In this document: positions 9,887 through 19,760 of the stretch, one piece after another
How positions within the stretch are numbered: position 1 is the first letter of the stretch
How the letters are laid out: each line of letters begins with the position of its first letter
Assembly (NCBI GenBank): GCA_002286715.1
Contig: NSJX01000047.1
Span: 32,332 to 62,328, forward strand
Reading direction: 5' to 3'
DNA: 29,997 bases
Source of the DNA: Dentipellis sp. KUC8613
Lineage: Eukaryota > Basidiomycota > Agaricomycetes > Russulales > Hericiaceae
Program-made: the position numbers and the translations under genes
The notes under the pieces: generated by a model
Told to the model about the DNA's origin: nothing
Database searches by the model: none
The model's input: only the letters and a program-made list of their open reading frames with translations

Positions 9887-12531
9887 CTAGAAGGGACCGG
9901 GGCCGCCAAAACTGCGCGGCCCAGGACCAGGCTGGAAACCACGAACAGGCATAGGGTGTCCAACAGAAGCGCCATAGAAGGTTCCCTGGCACGGCGGAGA
10001 AAAAGAACCAGGAGGAGGGCGCTGTGCGAAAGTCCGAGGAGGAGGAAAGTGGTATATAGGCTGGAGGTGTTGTAGAGATGGCTGCGGGAACTGGCGATTG
10101 GGTAGTAGGCCGGGCTGAGAGGGTGGCGGACGTGGATGAGAGGGTGGCGGACGCGGATGAGAAGGTGGCGGACGCGGATGAGAGGGTGGCGGAAGCAAGT
10201 ACGGAGGTGGATAAGGATGATACTGGGGTGGCGGTCCAGGATGGAGAGGCGGCGCCCAAGGCTGAGGTGGTTGAGGAGGTCGATGCTGGGGCGGACGCTG
10301 GGGCTGGAACTCGGGCTGGGGCTGGAGCCGATTTTGGTCGGGAGGGCGAAAAGGCGGCGGCGGCGGCGGCGGCGGCGGAAGAGGTGGCGGAGGTAGTGGA
10401 GGAGGCGGCGGAGGACGGTGCTGAAGATGAGGAGGCCCACGCTCCCATGCGTTGCCCCTGGGCACAGGACAGCTTAATCCTACCTGCGCAGGCATCGGCG
10501 GATGTTGAGGGCGTGTCTCCTTGCCTGCCTCGCTACCACCCGACTGTGTCTCCCCCGTCGAAGTCGAGACTACTACCAATCTACTCGCATCGACCAGCAA
10601 CTCCTCCTTCTGCTCCTGCGTCGCATGGATCCTCGCGAGCACACTCGACATCGCGCGCTTCACCTCGTTAACCTTCGTCGGCAGCTGCTGCTCGCCCTGC
10701 TCGACATCTGCGCCCTTCTCCTCTAGCCACTCCTTCGAGACACCATCGAAGCCTTCGAGCTGAGGCGCGACCGACTCGTAGGGAATGTCCATAATCGTAT
10801 CAACTCCGGTCGTCTTCCGAGATGGTCCCGCTATGGGCCGTGCTGTGCCCCGTCGACCCTGCGCGGGAGCCCTCGTAGCAGCCGGTTTGCCCTGCCCATT
10901 CCACCGTGCCTTCCCCTTCCCCTTCCACTGCGCCTTGCCCCTCCACCCCGTCTTGTCCGTCCCGCGTGCCTTGCCACGATCTCGCCATGAGCGCGGATCG
11001 TCGTCGTCGTCGTCGTCGCCGTGGTTGTCGCAGTCGATATCGTCCTGGTTGTGCTGGATGCCAATTCGGCCTGGCGGTTTCGGCGGCAGCCACGGGTTCT
11101 TCTTTTCCAGCGCGAACCGTCGCCGCCACTCCTGCTGCTCCTGGTCCCGGGACACGATAGCCCGCTGGAGCGTGGCAATCTGGGCATCACGCTGCTTCAA
11201 GGACTGCGCGTTGTCCACGACCTGCCGGCGAAGGGAAACATGGGTGTCCAGAAGCGCCTTGTTCTCCGCCTGGGCTTGAGACCGCGCCGCTGATTCGCGT
11301 TCGACAGAAGACTTGGCCGTGTCCAGCTCGTGTTCTAGCTCCGCGACGCGTGCGACCAGTTCTGGGTTGTTGTCCGAGCTGCCCTTGATGTCGGTGTGGC
11401 GCTTTAGCATCAGCTGCATCCGTTGCATGTCCATCCGGTCTGCGGAGAGTATGTTGGCCAGGCGCATGGCTACTGTCGAGGTCTCGCGCACGTTGATGTG
11501 AAGATCGTCGGATGCAGAGTCGCGGAGAAGCTATGTAATGACTTGTGAGTATGCTGTAGACGGATAGGATGGACGACAACGAACCTCAGCAGCGGCGGGG
11601 TCACAGTCGGCCAGCAGCGACAGTCGGAGGTTCGAAAGCGTCTTCGAGGCGGCCTTGTGCTACGATGCATTGAAGTTAGCTCCAGAACACGAAATGTAGA
11701 ACGCGAGAAACGTACCTGTCGTTCGAACTTCGCCAGCTCTCTCCGAAGACCCTCAACCCTCTCCTCAAGACCCGCCGCTCTCAATTCCGCCCCCCGCCTC
11801 GCTTCCGTTTCCTTCACCAGAGCCTGTTGAGTGATCCGGAGCCGTGTTGCCGGGTGTTCCATGTTGCTAACAGTGCGCACGAGTGCGACACTGTCTACTG
11901 CGAACGGTAACCGCTGGTATGGCAATGTATGGATGAAAATGAGGGCGGGATATATGAAGTCGATGAGGTCGTGTGCCAGGGACCGAGCGGATGAACGTGA
12001 CTGCAGCGGGAGCAACAAGGAGATAACCAGACAAAAGGAACCAGTCAACAGGAGGCGGATGCAGGTGGAGGTAGGATTGAACGGTGACGCGGGTTTGGAG
12101 GGCGGTGTAGGCAGATCTTGAGAGAGACGATGGGAAGCGCCGGAGGTAGGAGCCGAAGACGAAGTAGCCGTAGTATTGGGATGGGACGTAGGTTGAAGAT
12201 AGATAGGAGTGTCGAGTAGTGTGGTGTCCGAGAACAATTGAACCGATGTGGATGCCGTAGAGTTGTAGATACGTGTGTTGTTGAAGATGGTGCAAATAGG
12301 GAGATCGAGAAGATACAGAGAGAAGTCGTCCAGCGAACATGATGGATGGTGGACGCGGAGGGGAGGGACGAGAGCGGGGGACGGACCGAACCAGCTCATA
12401 AGAACTGGAGCGATAGATGACCCGTTGAGGACGGCGGGCAACAGCCCGCCGTCCCAAGGGATGCCCCCTCTCAGGAGAGAGAGCATCGTCGTAAAGTATA
12501 CGACGATGGAAGTGACGGAGGTGATGAACAT
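9887..12531 (-). CDS. TM1: membrane, coiled-coil and proline-rich protein of an undescribed family
   Basis: Three exons, 12531-11716, 11659-11585 and 11530-9887, with phase-0 introns, 844 residues. An N-terminal hydrophobic helix (about 5-20) is followed by a short presumed luminal or extracellular region. That region has the signature LNGSSIAPVLMSWFGP, then HHPSCSLDDF and LPICTIFNNT, with two Cys and four possible N-glycosylation sites. A membrane helix lies at about 157-176, with a hydrophobic stretch at 187-201. Next come a long heptad-rich coiled coil (about 215-430), an eight-Asp cluster, a Lys/Arg/Gly-rich region, and a 200-residue tail of polyproline, 7-residue SHPRPPP repeats and a GHPMP-containing end. 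TM2 shares this order and the exon pattern. Family and function are not recognised. The layout suggests a surface or endomembrane protein with a scaffold-like cytosolic tail. Confidence 0.8.
10118..10196 (-). repeat. 21-bp minisatellite in TM1
   Basis: About 3.7 tandem copies of a 21-bp unit encode the heptapeptide SHPRPPP in frame within the proline-rich tail. The unit length is a multiple of three, so copy-number change would keep the frame. Confidence 0.8.
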
Positions 12532-12620
12532 CTTGTAAAGATGAGAGCTGATGAGCTATGAATGCTGAGGTTCAATGTGATTTCAAGTGAGGAGGAAAGA
12601 GCGGACGCGAGATCCAGGCT

Positions 12621-12629
12621 TTGATATAC
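12621..12629 (-). promoter_or_regulatory. TATA box of TM1
   Basis: TATATCAAA on the minus strand, about 90 nt upstream of the start, within a GCCGTATATCAAAGCC context. TM2 has GCCGTATATGAAGCC at the same distance, followed in both by CTCGCGTC and a pyrimidine-rich leader. Confidence 0.6.
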
Positions 12630-12691
12630 GGCGGGAGCGTTGATTTGTGCAAATGTATGCAAACGCAAACAAACGAACGCGACGCGTCCGA

Positions 12692-12723
12692 GTCATGTGC
12701 ATGTATTGCTATTCATCCGTGAC
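12692..12723 (-). promoter_or_regulatory. 32-bp conserved promoter element with E-box (TM1 copy)
   Basis: On the plus strand it starts GTCATGTGC and ends TTGCTATTCATCCGTGAC. The same 32-bp block lies at 17826, 22064 and 28291. It contains the E-box CATGTG, and its ends GTCATG and CGTGAC form an imperfect inverted repeat. It sits 161-192 nt upstream of the TM1 start. Confidence 0.7.
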
Positions 12724-13396
12724 TATCCTCCCGCCTCGAATTGTCCTTAGGATCCTTGCTGTTTAGGAGCATTCTGCGAGTTGAGACTTACTGGTTCTCA
12801 TTAGCTAGATTCGTCTACAGAGCCTACTAGTCTCTTGAGATATATGTCATCTCGCTCATCTCTCAGGCTGTAAACGCACGAAACCGTGATGATTCTCCAT
12901 CCGGGGTCTCCTGTGCCAGTGTCATTCATGCAGACGACGACTACTGGCGCGCTTACCTGTAGGATACTAACATTAATGGGTCCTGGAAAGGACGGGATCG
13001 CCTGCGACGAAGAAGAGTGAGGATCCACCTGCCGGCAGCTTATGAATAGCTGACTTGACTACCTGCAATCGGAAGCGGAGAAGTGAATATAATGCATCAC
13101 GCGGAAGTGTAGCTTCTCTCGCACGCGCAAGCGCCAGCAGAGTATGCACTATTAGAGACGGTCAAGTGTTAAGGAAGACCAAGATAGCTCGGGTTAGGTG
13201 AGGAAAGACTCACGACTCTAAACAAGGATCCGCAACGGGTCGAATACTAATACTCTAGACAAGAGTGTCAAGACAATCTCATCTTGTGTTGAAGACAGTC
13301 AAAAGAATGTGCTTTCAAGATCACAGAGAGGAAGGCAGTCGACATAGTCCGATAGATGTTTCTGGGTCTGCCAGCGAGCAGATATCGGAGAGCGAC
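12724..13396. other. TM1 far-upstream region, no gene recognised
   Basis: A 75-codon frame at 12801-13028 (-) contains intron-like signals, but the spliced version is only about 39 residues and has no paralogue. Nothing else is supported. Confidence 0.3.
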
Positions 13397-13458
13397 GTAG
13401 TGGTCCTATTTAGGAAATTGTTTGGTCCCAAGGCTGTTGCCAAACACACCTGCGCTTA
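13397..13458 (+). repeat. Hairpin repeat H3
   Basis: GTAGTGGTCCTATTTAGG then AAATTGTTTGG, loop, GTTGCCAAACAC. It is about 0.9 kb upstream of the TM1 start and 270 bp beyond the P450 stop. Confidence 0.75.
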
Positions 13459-13723
13459 ATTTTGAGAACCCACATTAACCCAACACACACGCAATCGAGT
13501 ACATTGCCTTTCCACTGCACACGACGAAATTATTTGGGAAATTGCATAATAGACAGTATAGAATTGGATGAGTATATCGAGTATAGAACCTCCCAGCTCT
13601 GTGATCACCTGGCTATTGGCGTGGACAGACACACTGGCAGCGGCGGCAAGCAAAGGACACAGTCTCGTTCAATTAGTATGATTCGAAATATTTGAGAGAT
13701 GCTGTAAGACGGTACATTTGGAT

Positions 13724-15931
13724 TTAGTATGAGAGCTGTTCTGTGTCTTCGTGGTCTTGAAGCTGAGCGAGCAGTGCGCGGGCCTTCTCGTCCCTGGGTT
13801 CAAATGCACACTTGAACGGCAGGGGGCGGCTTCATCTGCGCTCCCCGTAAGCACCCTTCTATGAAGCTCCGTAATACGGGTAAATACCTGACTAGTCCGC
13901 TTGTATACTTGGCCTCCACAGGACCTTCATGTCCATATTCATCTTTCACAGGAACGAGGCGGAAGACGGCAAGGACAGAAGCAATCGCCATCCACACCGT
14001 CGCATCAGCGAGATGGTGTCCCGAGCAGAGGCTGGATGAACCCCGTCAGTGCTGCCTATTTTTTTTTCCTGCAGAATCGAATTGATGGCCTACCGTCTCC
14101 CAAAACCAAAGATATAGCGCATGTTGTCATCGTTCAGCGTCCCGTCGGATTTTATGAACCGCTCTGGCTTGAATGATTCTGGCTCAGGGTATTCATCCGG
14201 ATCACGAGACATTGCCCTGTAAGGAACTGAAATGAAAAGTACACCATTTCCTGGGATCGAAGACGTACCACACATTGGCCGTAAGGATTGTGCCTAATCC
14301 ACCATTTGGATGGCATTCAATTTCAAGCGGCTGCGTTGGCACGAAATAACTCCGTACCTTTGGGAATGAAGTAACCATTGTAAATATCATCTTCAAGTGC
14401 CGCCCGAGCTACAGAGAGGGGCAAGACGGGATGCCAGCGGAGGACCTCGCGGTGGATCGCGTCGACGTACGGGAGGCTACTGCGATCTTCATAAGAAGGC
14501 AAGCAGTGGTGTCCTACGACCTCGTCTATCTCCTGCTGTGCACGAAGCTGAATCTCAGGGTTTCGCAGTAAGCATAAGACGGCAGTCGTCATCGCCGATG
14601 AGGTCTAAGAAGTTGTAAAGTCACTGTGTCGTAATATCTGGCGAGTAATTAGTGTTGGACCTACGGTGTCTGCGCCGGCTGTTGGAAATACATAAGAACT
14701 ACGATTTACCTGTCGAGCAGTAAGACATACCGGCAAAGGTTATAGCACATGCATCTTTTGCTGCCTGCAGCGAATCCGGTCCAATCTTGATCTTTTCAAG
14801 ATTCTCCATCATCTTTGAGGCCATCGACGGCATAGCTGTATTCTCGGCCTAAATGCTCATCGGTCAGAACAATCTTAAAGGACTGAGATAATTCACGACT
14901 GAGCCCTCACCACACCCCGCTCGACGACTGCCCAGGGCACGTTCTGCATATCCGTTATCAACTTGCGGCACCGCCGTGCGAGTCCTTGAAAACCGAACCC
15001 CGGCAGCCAACCAGGAAAATGCCGCACTAATGCAACGTGAACCCGACCAAGTAGTTCGACACGGAAGGACGACACATACAGAATGGCAGGGCATTCAGAG
15101 TGATGGAATGAGGCCACATGGTCTTCGAGAGCGTCTCCGCTGCTTCCCGTGCCTGGTGAATGAATTCATCGATCTGGCGCTTGCCTCCGATGTCTCCATA
15201 TGCTACCGCGATGGCAATAGTACCTGCCAATCTAAACACAATTCCGAGCTTCGTCAGATAATATCGAATGTCCACTAGCATTGGCAAGACGCACCTCGAA
15301 ATGTGAGATTCAAACTTCTCAGGACTGCTGTGCAGGCCGCACAACAGCTCATGGACCTTCGCTCTCTGGAGCGGGCGATACCGCTGCGCTGCTTTCTCAT
15401 GCAAAGTTGCATGCAGCAGACGGCGCCGCGCACGCCATTTCTCAGAGTATGGGATGAGGCCGGTATTGAAGTCCCAGCCCGTCCTAAAGGCGATATGGAG
15501 CTCAGTCATATAACACAAGGACCATACGTGAAAGCAACAGACTACTCACAGTTCCAAGATAACAAACATTGGCCGGTCAGAGTACTTGGCCGAACGGTGC
15601 TCGTACAGGTCTTTCACCACCTTCTTCGAATTGATCACTAACGTGAGCTGGCCGAAACTCCGGACCGAAATGAGGTCGCCTGCATTTCGTATCACCGTCA
15701 GTAGTCGGATATGAAGAGGAAGGTCAGAATGGACATACTTTGTAATGTCTTAGACCAGTTGGCGAATGTGACCCATTGGTGCTTCGCCGGAAGAGAGAGA
15801 AAGTTGCCGAAAATGGGGAGAGGTGCAGGTCCGGGGGGTGCTGGGAGAGTCCGACGCTGCCTGATACTGGATAGGACCAGAGCTATGATGAGGAATGCTG
15901 CGGATAGCGTGAAGGCACTGAACGAGGGCAT
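13724..15931 (-). CDS. Cytochrome P450 monooxygenase, intact
   Basis: Heme-thiolate monooxygenase, expected on the ER membrane; the substrate cannot be read from the sequence. Twelve exons: 15931-15739, 15679-15550, 15483-15295, 15231-15080, 15026-14911, 14848-14731, 14678-14665, 14604-14358, 14293-14269, 14216-14094, 14031-13888 and 13829-13724. The product is 518 residues, normal for the superfamily. Features: N-terminal anchor (4-22), proline hinge PPGP (32-35), I-helix oxygen motif AGADTT (300-305), ExxR (Glu357-Arg360), PERF (412-415), and heme loop FGFGRRLCSG with ligand Cys438. The 14-nt exon 7 encodes part of the I-helix motif, and all phases close. It resembles Agaricomycete P450s often labelled O-methylsterigmatocystin oxidoreductase-like; no CYP number is assigned. 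No biosynthetic core enzyme is seen nearby, so membership of a metabolite cluster is not supported. Confidence 0.95.
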
Positions 15932-15970
15932 CTTTAGGTATGCACGGAGAAAGTGAAAGAGCACGGACTG

Positions 15971-15977
15971 TATATAT
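15971..15977 (-). promoter_or_regulatory. TATA box of the P450
   Basis: Palindromic ATATATA about 40 nt upstream of the P450 ATG, in the context CTCATATATACAGTCC on the minus strand. This close spacing implies a short leader and supports the ATG at 15931. Confidence 0.55.
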
Positions 15978-16964
15978 GAGCCCGCCAAGACAAGGCATCC
16001 TGGCGCTGTAGATACCTATCTACCAGACACTTTCGCAGAAGATGTCACTTTGACTTCAGTCCATTGTATTGTGAAGCATCGAAGACCGGCGGGACCAGTT
16101 GTTTAACTGATTGGGCGTATGTATGGGCGCAAAGTGAAGGTCTTCTCAGCCTCGCCTATAACTTGCGATGGCAGACACGTGGGAGACGATTGTGCGCTGC
16201 GGGGAAAGATAGGCCGCTGGCGAAGCCAAACGGGTACTTTTCTCAAGCTGTCAGTCCATTTTGAGCGACGAAGCTTGGGCAGTGACTCGGACACAAACAA
16301 ACTGACAATCTTGACCAACGGTGTGGACATCTATGAAAGACATTTGCGACCCAGAAAAGTCTTATCGCAATCGACTAGAGCTAGTGTTTTGAGCTAGATA
16401 TAAGACAGGAAAAATGAGCTGGAGGACGTACCGTTGTATCCCAGCCAATGACGGCTAACCCAACCCTCGTGCCCGAGCCAACAAGATAGCACGTGCAATT
16501 AGGGAAGGCGCCCTGGAATATGAATCCGACGTGCTTCACTGTCTCTTTCAGTCGCGGCGTGTACATCTGAAAACCAAGGGTTAGTGTGACAGGGCAGCGT
16601 CGGGAGTGGAAGACCGCTCGGTGCTATCGTGGTGCATGATTTGAGGTTGCCTACTGCCGCGATAGGGTTGATAGCATGATGGAACGCTATTCTTTTAGCA
16701 AAATAGACGTCGACTCGTCCGGGAAAGAGGTGCGGAGGAGGTTACACCAAACATGCGATCAGTCGTCGTCGGTTGAGAAATAGCCCCGAGTTGTTGCTCC
16801 GACTCGGCCGCATCCTGCAAACGCCGATGCTCTGTGAATGTAAAAGAAAGATCAATTGTTTAGTGTGATGCCGGTTTACAAAGAGGATAGTATCCGGCGA
16901 AGTAGATCAACGTCCAAGTGTAGGTACGCCTTGGGTACGCCTGCGAGGACATGTCAAAGAGAGG
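15978..16964. other. P450 upstream region, no supported gene
   Basis: Minus-strand exon-like pieces occur: a frame at 16566-16432 preceded by a good TTGGTTTTCAG acceptor, and a frame near 16840-16755. They could not be joined into one protein with matching phases, and no family was recognised. They may be remnants of an older gene. Confidence 0.3.
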
Positions 16965-17020
16965 CGTAGTGGTCCCATTTAGGAAATTGTTTGGTTCTAA
17001 GGCCGTTGCCAAACAAACAC
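16965..17020 (+). repeat. Hairpin repeat H4
   Basis: GTAGTGGTCCCATTTAGG then AAATTGTTTGG, a 14-nt loop, CCAAACAAACAC. The arms are perfect. It lies about 1 kb upstream of the P450 start. Confidence 0.8.
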
Positions 17021-17362
17021 CGAGCCGTGCTTAGTTTTGAGGCGCATCTTCGAGCAATTTGCCAAACACAAACACATATTCTTTACCCCGGGAATGCAAC
17101 ATGAGGCATGAGGATACAGCTAGTGAAGGAAGACGATGCAAACTAAAGATACAGTATAGTACAGGAAGAGAAATGGGATGCTGAAGACGCAGCGCAAAGA
17201 TTGACAAGGCAGCAAGAGAAGCGACGGGGAAAGCCGCGACGAGAAAAACCGAGGGGGTAGTGGGCATGAATGTAGCGAACTAGCTTCACCATAGATGAAT
17301 CCCAGAGGAGCCGCGAAGTCGAGCATTCAAGTATTAGTGCGAAACGACTTGCTTGAGCTTAG

Positions 17363-17733
17363 TTAGGGCCTTGTCCAGCAAGCTCTTTGACATGACTCAC
17401 CGTGATCCTGCAAGTAGCCGTCCGCTGGTATAAGCCAGCGGGAGATCCTGCCGTGATGCACCGATATGCTCGATGGTGAGGGCCAGGTACGACTGCCGAT
17501 GGATAAGAGCCTGCCGTCCCACGCATCACCACACAGAAGGAACCCACAAGACACCATCACGAAGAATATACGACGATGGAAGTGAACTCCTGCCGCGGTG
17601 TCCTGCAGTGCGGGATTATGCCGACGGCATCGGGGCCACGAGCGTTGAAGTGAAGAATACGACCACAGAGGGAGCGAAGTGAAAGACATCGTGTCGAGAT
17701 GAGAGCGGGGAAGCTGAGGATGCGGATGATCAT
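17363..17733 (-). pseudogene. Decayed TM-family copy (relic 1)
   Basis: The leader and first codons align with TM2: CTCTCATC, an ATG at 17689, then CTTCGCTCC. An 18-base stretch, CACTTCCATCGTCGTATA, and a GGGACGGC block match the start of TM1. The conserved WFGP, SCSLDDF and NGT signature is not preserved in any single frame, and the coiled-coil and proline-rich parts are missing. From the ATG at 17689 a frame stays open for 108 codons, so a short unrelated product cannot be excluded. It has its own 32-bp promoter element and a TATAAG box near 17773-17778. It lies downstream of TM2's 3' flank, in the same order as relic 2 at 28 kb. Confidence 0.55.
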
Positions 17734-17825
17734 CGTGGAAGGGACGGAGGAGCAGGAAGCAGCAGGCCGCAGACTTATAGCTGGCGGGGACGATCACGAG
17801 AGTTCGAACATTGTAATGCGTGCGT

Positions 17826-17857
17826 GTCATGTGCGCGCGTTGCTATTCATCCGTGAC
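17826..17857 (-). promoter_or_regulatory. 32-bp conserved promoter element with E-box (relic 1 copy)
   Basis: Same 32-bp length and ends as at the TM1 and TM2 promoters, with CATGTG kept and an internal GCGCGCG. It sits 137-168 nt upstream of the relic's start. Its conservation in front of a decayed gene is notable. Confidence 0.65.
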
Positions 17858-18602
17858 TGCAAGACACCTGGTGCGAAGAGATGCTCTCGCAGTCTCTGCA
17901 GTCCCGAAAGATATGAGTGTAAAATGTACTGGATTTCAACAGCAGAACAACAGGCCGAAAGTGAGTTTGGAATGGCAGCCTCATGTGACCCGAGCGCAGA
18001 GTACGACAAAACCAGAGCCATGTCGTCAGAATCGAGCCAAGCAGGGACGAGCACGAGAAGAACAGATCGGCAGTGAAACGTTTGAAAACAAGAGAGTACC
18101 AAAGGGTCAAGCCTGAGAGATCGTCGCAGCCCCCGAAAGTCGGCTACTATACCTTCCAAGATTTGAGTCCCGCGCGGGATAAGAGACAGCCCTGAGCACC
18201 CGCAGATTGGAGTATAAGTCAACAACATGCTGAATAGAAGCGGGAATAATCGTCGTATTGAACAACATACCGCCTTTCCAGAAGCTATTGATGATAGGGC
18301 CAGCGCCGCCCGAGACCGTAACGACCTAGACCCAACCCAACACCTACAACTGCGGGTAGTGTCGCGCTTGACGATTGATATACAGAATAGGGTGCGAAGT
18401 CAGATCGATCACAGGCTGAGGCTTGCTGAAATCGACGGACAACAATTGAGTGGATGACTAGCATGCGTCGATATCGAGCTCCGAGACTGCAATGCCTGAG
18501 GCTCCGTCGCTACTACGCCGTTATTCCTGCCGTATCCAGGCCAATAGCGTATACATTTGACTAGAGAAAAACAACGGTCAGCATCTCTCTTCGTTCAGTC
18601 GC
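17858..18602. other. No gene recognised between relic 1 and the TM2 flank
   Basis: A 76-codon plus-strand frame (18227-18457) has no paralogue or domain. A possible minus-strand exon end (GGGAGG then GTGAGT) near 18610 has a counterpart GGGAG then GTAAGT near 29080, so a diverged, spliced transcript may cross here. Confidence 0.3.
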
Positions 18603-19560
18603 ACTCACCTCCCTCCCAATATCTCGTGACGTGGCAGCGCCTTCAGACACTCTAATGCCGTCGACCTACTGAGCACGAGGCCTGCATGGCGTGTAAAGTT
18701 TACAACGTTGGCCGCTCGAGATGCCCCACAGGTGGTGATAAGTAGTACAGAGGAAAGGACGATATAGAACGGGTGCTCGTCGCGGTTGGGACCAAGCGAG
18801 CCAGGCGCTCACTGCGTCTAAGACAAGTCAGATACGATGACGTGATCACCATGACACCCGCTAAACATTGGATAAACAACAAATAAATTCGGTAACAACT
18901 TGTGAAATACAGGATCCACATACAGATACACAGATGGGCCGATACAGAGTACGAGTACGGTATATATGAGGAGAGAAAATAGAGCCAGAGACAGATAAGT
19001 AAACCGATACATGAATGGTACGTAGATCCGGATACATTGACAGAGAGAGATGAGAGATAAATGAAAGAGATGATGATGGGGAAGAGACAAAACGAAACCG
19101 GGAGACAGGAAACGAGAAACAGGAAACGAGAAGCCACAAAAAAGAGCCAGCCAGCCAGCCGAGTCGCAGAGGTATTTCGCCATAGTTTGAAAGCCATAGG
19201 AATGATGCCAGATGAGAGCCACCCGTATGAAGGACTCTGAGGACGAGACGAAAATGGTGATGGATGGTGCGCCCGCCAGAAGGAAGCAGTCGCAAGAGTA
19301 GGCTGAGTGCGCCAAAGACGAGGGCAGGATGATGCTGTTCGTATGCCGGACGTCGAGCGACTAACGATGTGCGTCGGGCTTCGTGCTCTAGGTCGCCGGT
19401 GGAGGTCGCTGCGACAGTTCTTGAACGGCCGTTGTCGAATGCACAAGCGCAACCACCTTCACGCACGCGCGAGGGTGAAGGTGGGTGCGACTGCGCAAAC
19501 GTGTTGAGGTGACGCGGGACCGACTGTCTGGATGGGTGGATGGGTGAAGCGACGAGGATA
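18603..19560 (-). repeat. TM 3'-flank repeat, copy R2
   Basis: Closely matches 29077-29997 along nearly its whole length, including a 75-base identical stretch with the GC-rich hairpin (19433-19507 against 29923-29997). It partly matches R1. It begins about 200 bases after the TM2 stop. Plus-strand purine bias means the TM-sense strand is U/C-rich, as expected for a fungal 3'-UTR. Long minus-strand frames here are not conserved in frame and are not called as genes. Confidence 0.7.
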
Positions 19561-19760
19561 GGGTGGGGGATCTGAGGAAGAAAATGTAAGCTAAGCAAAA
19601 TCAAGAACAGAGGAGAGGTAAAACGTACAAGGCAGTGTGTGGCGATACGACTGACGGCGGCTAGATACTACGGGCGAGGCGGTGGAGGCTACAAGGCACA
19701 GGCTGAAAAACGAAAAAGAAACAAAACCAAGAAAAGGTAGACTGAAACGAGAAGAGTGAT

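Noticed and set aside
10078..10671. Long plus-strand Ala/Glu/Asp-rich frame opposite TM1
   Set aside because: It is the antisense of the proline-rich TM1 tail (GGC and GTGGCGGA repeats). Only the minus strand gives a spliced protein with a paralogue.
12801..13028. 75-codon minus-strand frame beginning MDPHSSSSQAIPSF
   Set aside because: Contains a plausible intron that would shorten it to about 39 residues; no prenylation motif, signal peptide or homologue.
16381..16900. Possible multi-exon gene upstream of the P450 (MYTPRLKETVKHVGF frame and an upstream piece)
   Set aside because: Good acceptors exist, but intron phases do not connect the pieces without a long atypical intron. No family or paralogue was recognised.
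18700..19604. Long minus-strand Ser/Tyr/Leu-rich frames in R2, and similar ones at 29094-29777
   Set aside because: The nucleotide repeat is conserved, but indels between R2 and R3 shift the frames and no single frame is preserved. U/C-rich 3'-flank explains the open, hydrophobic reading.
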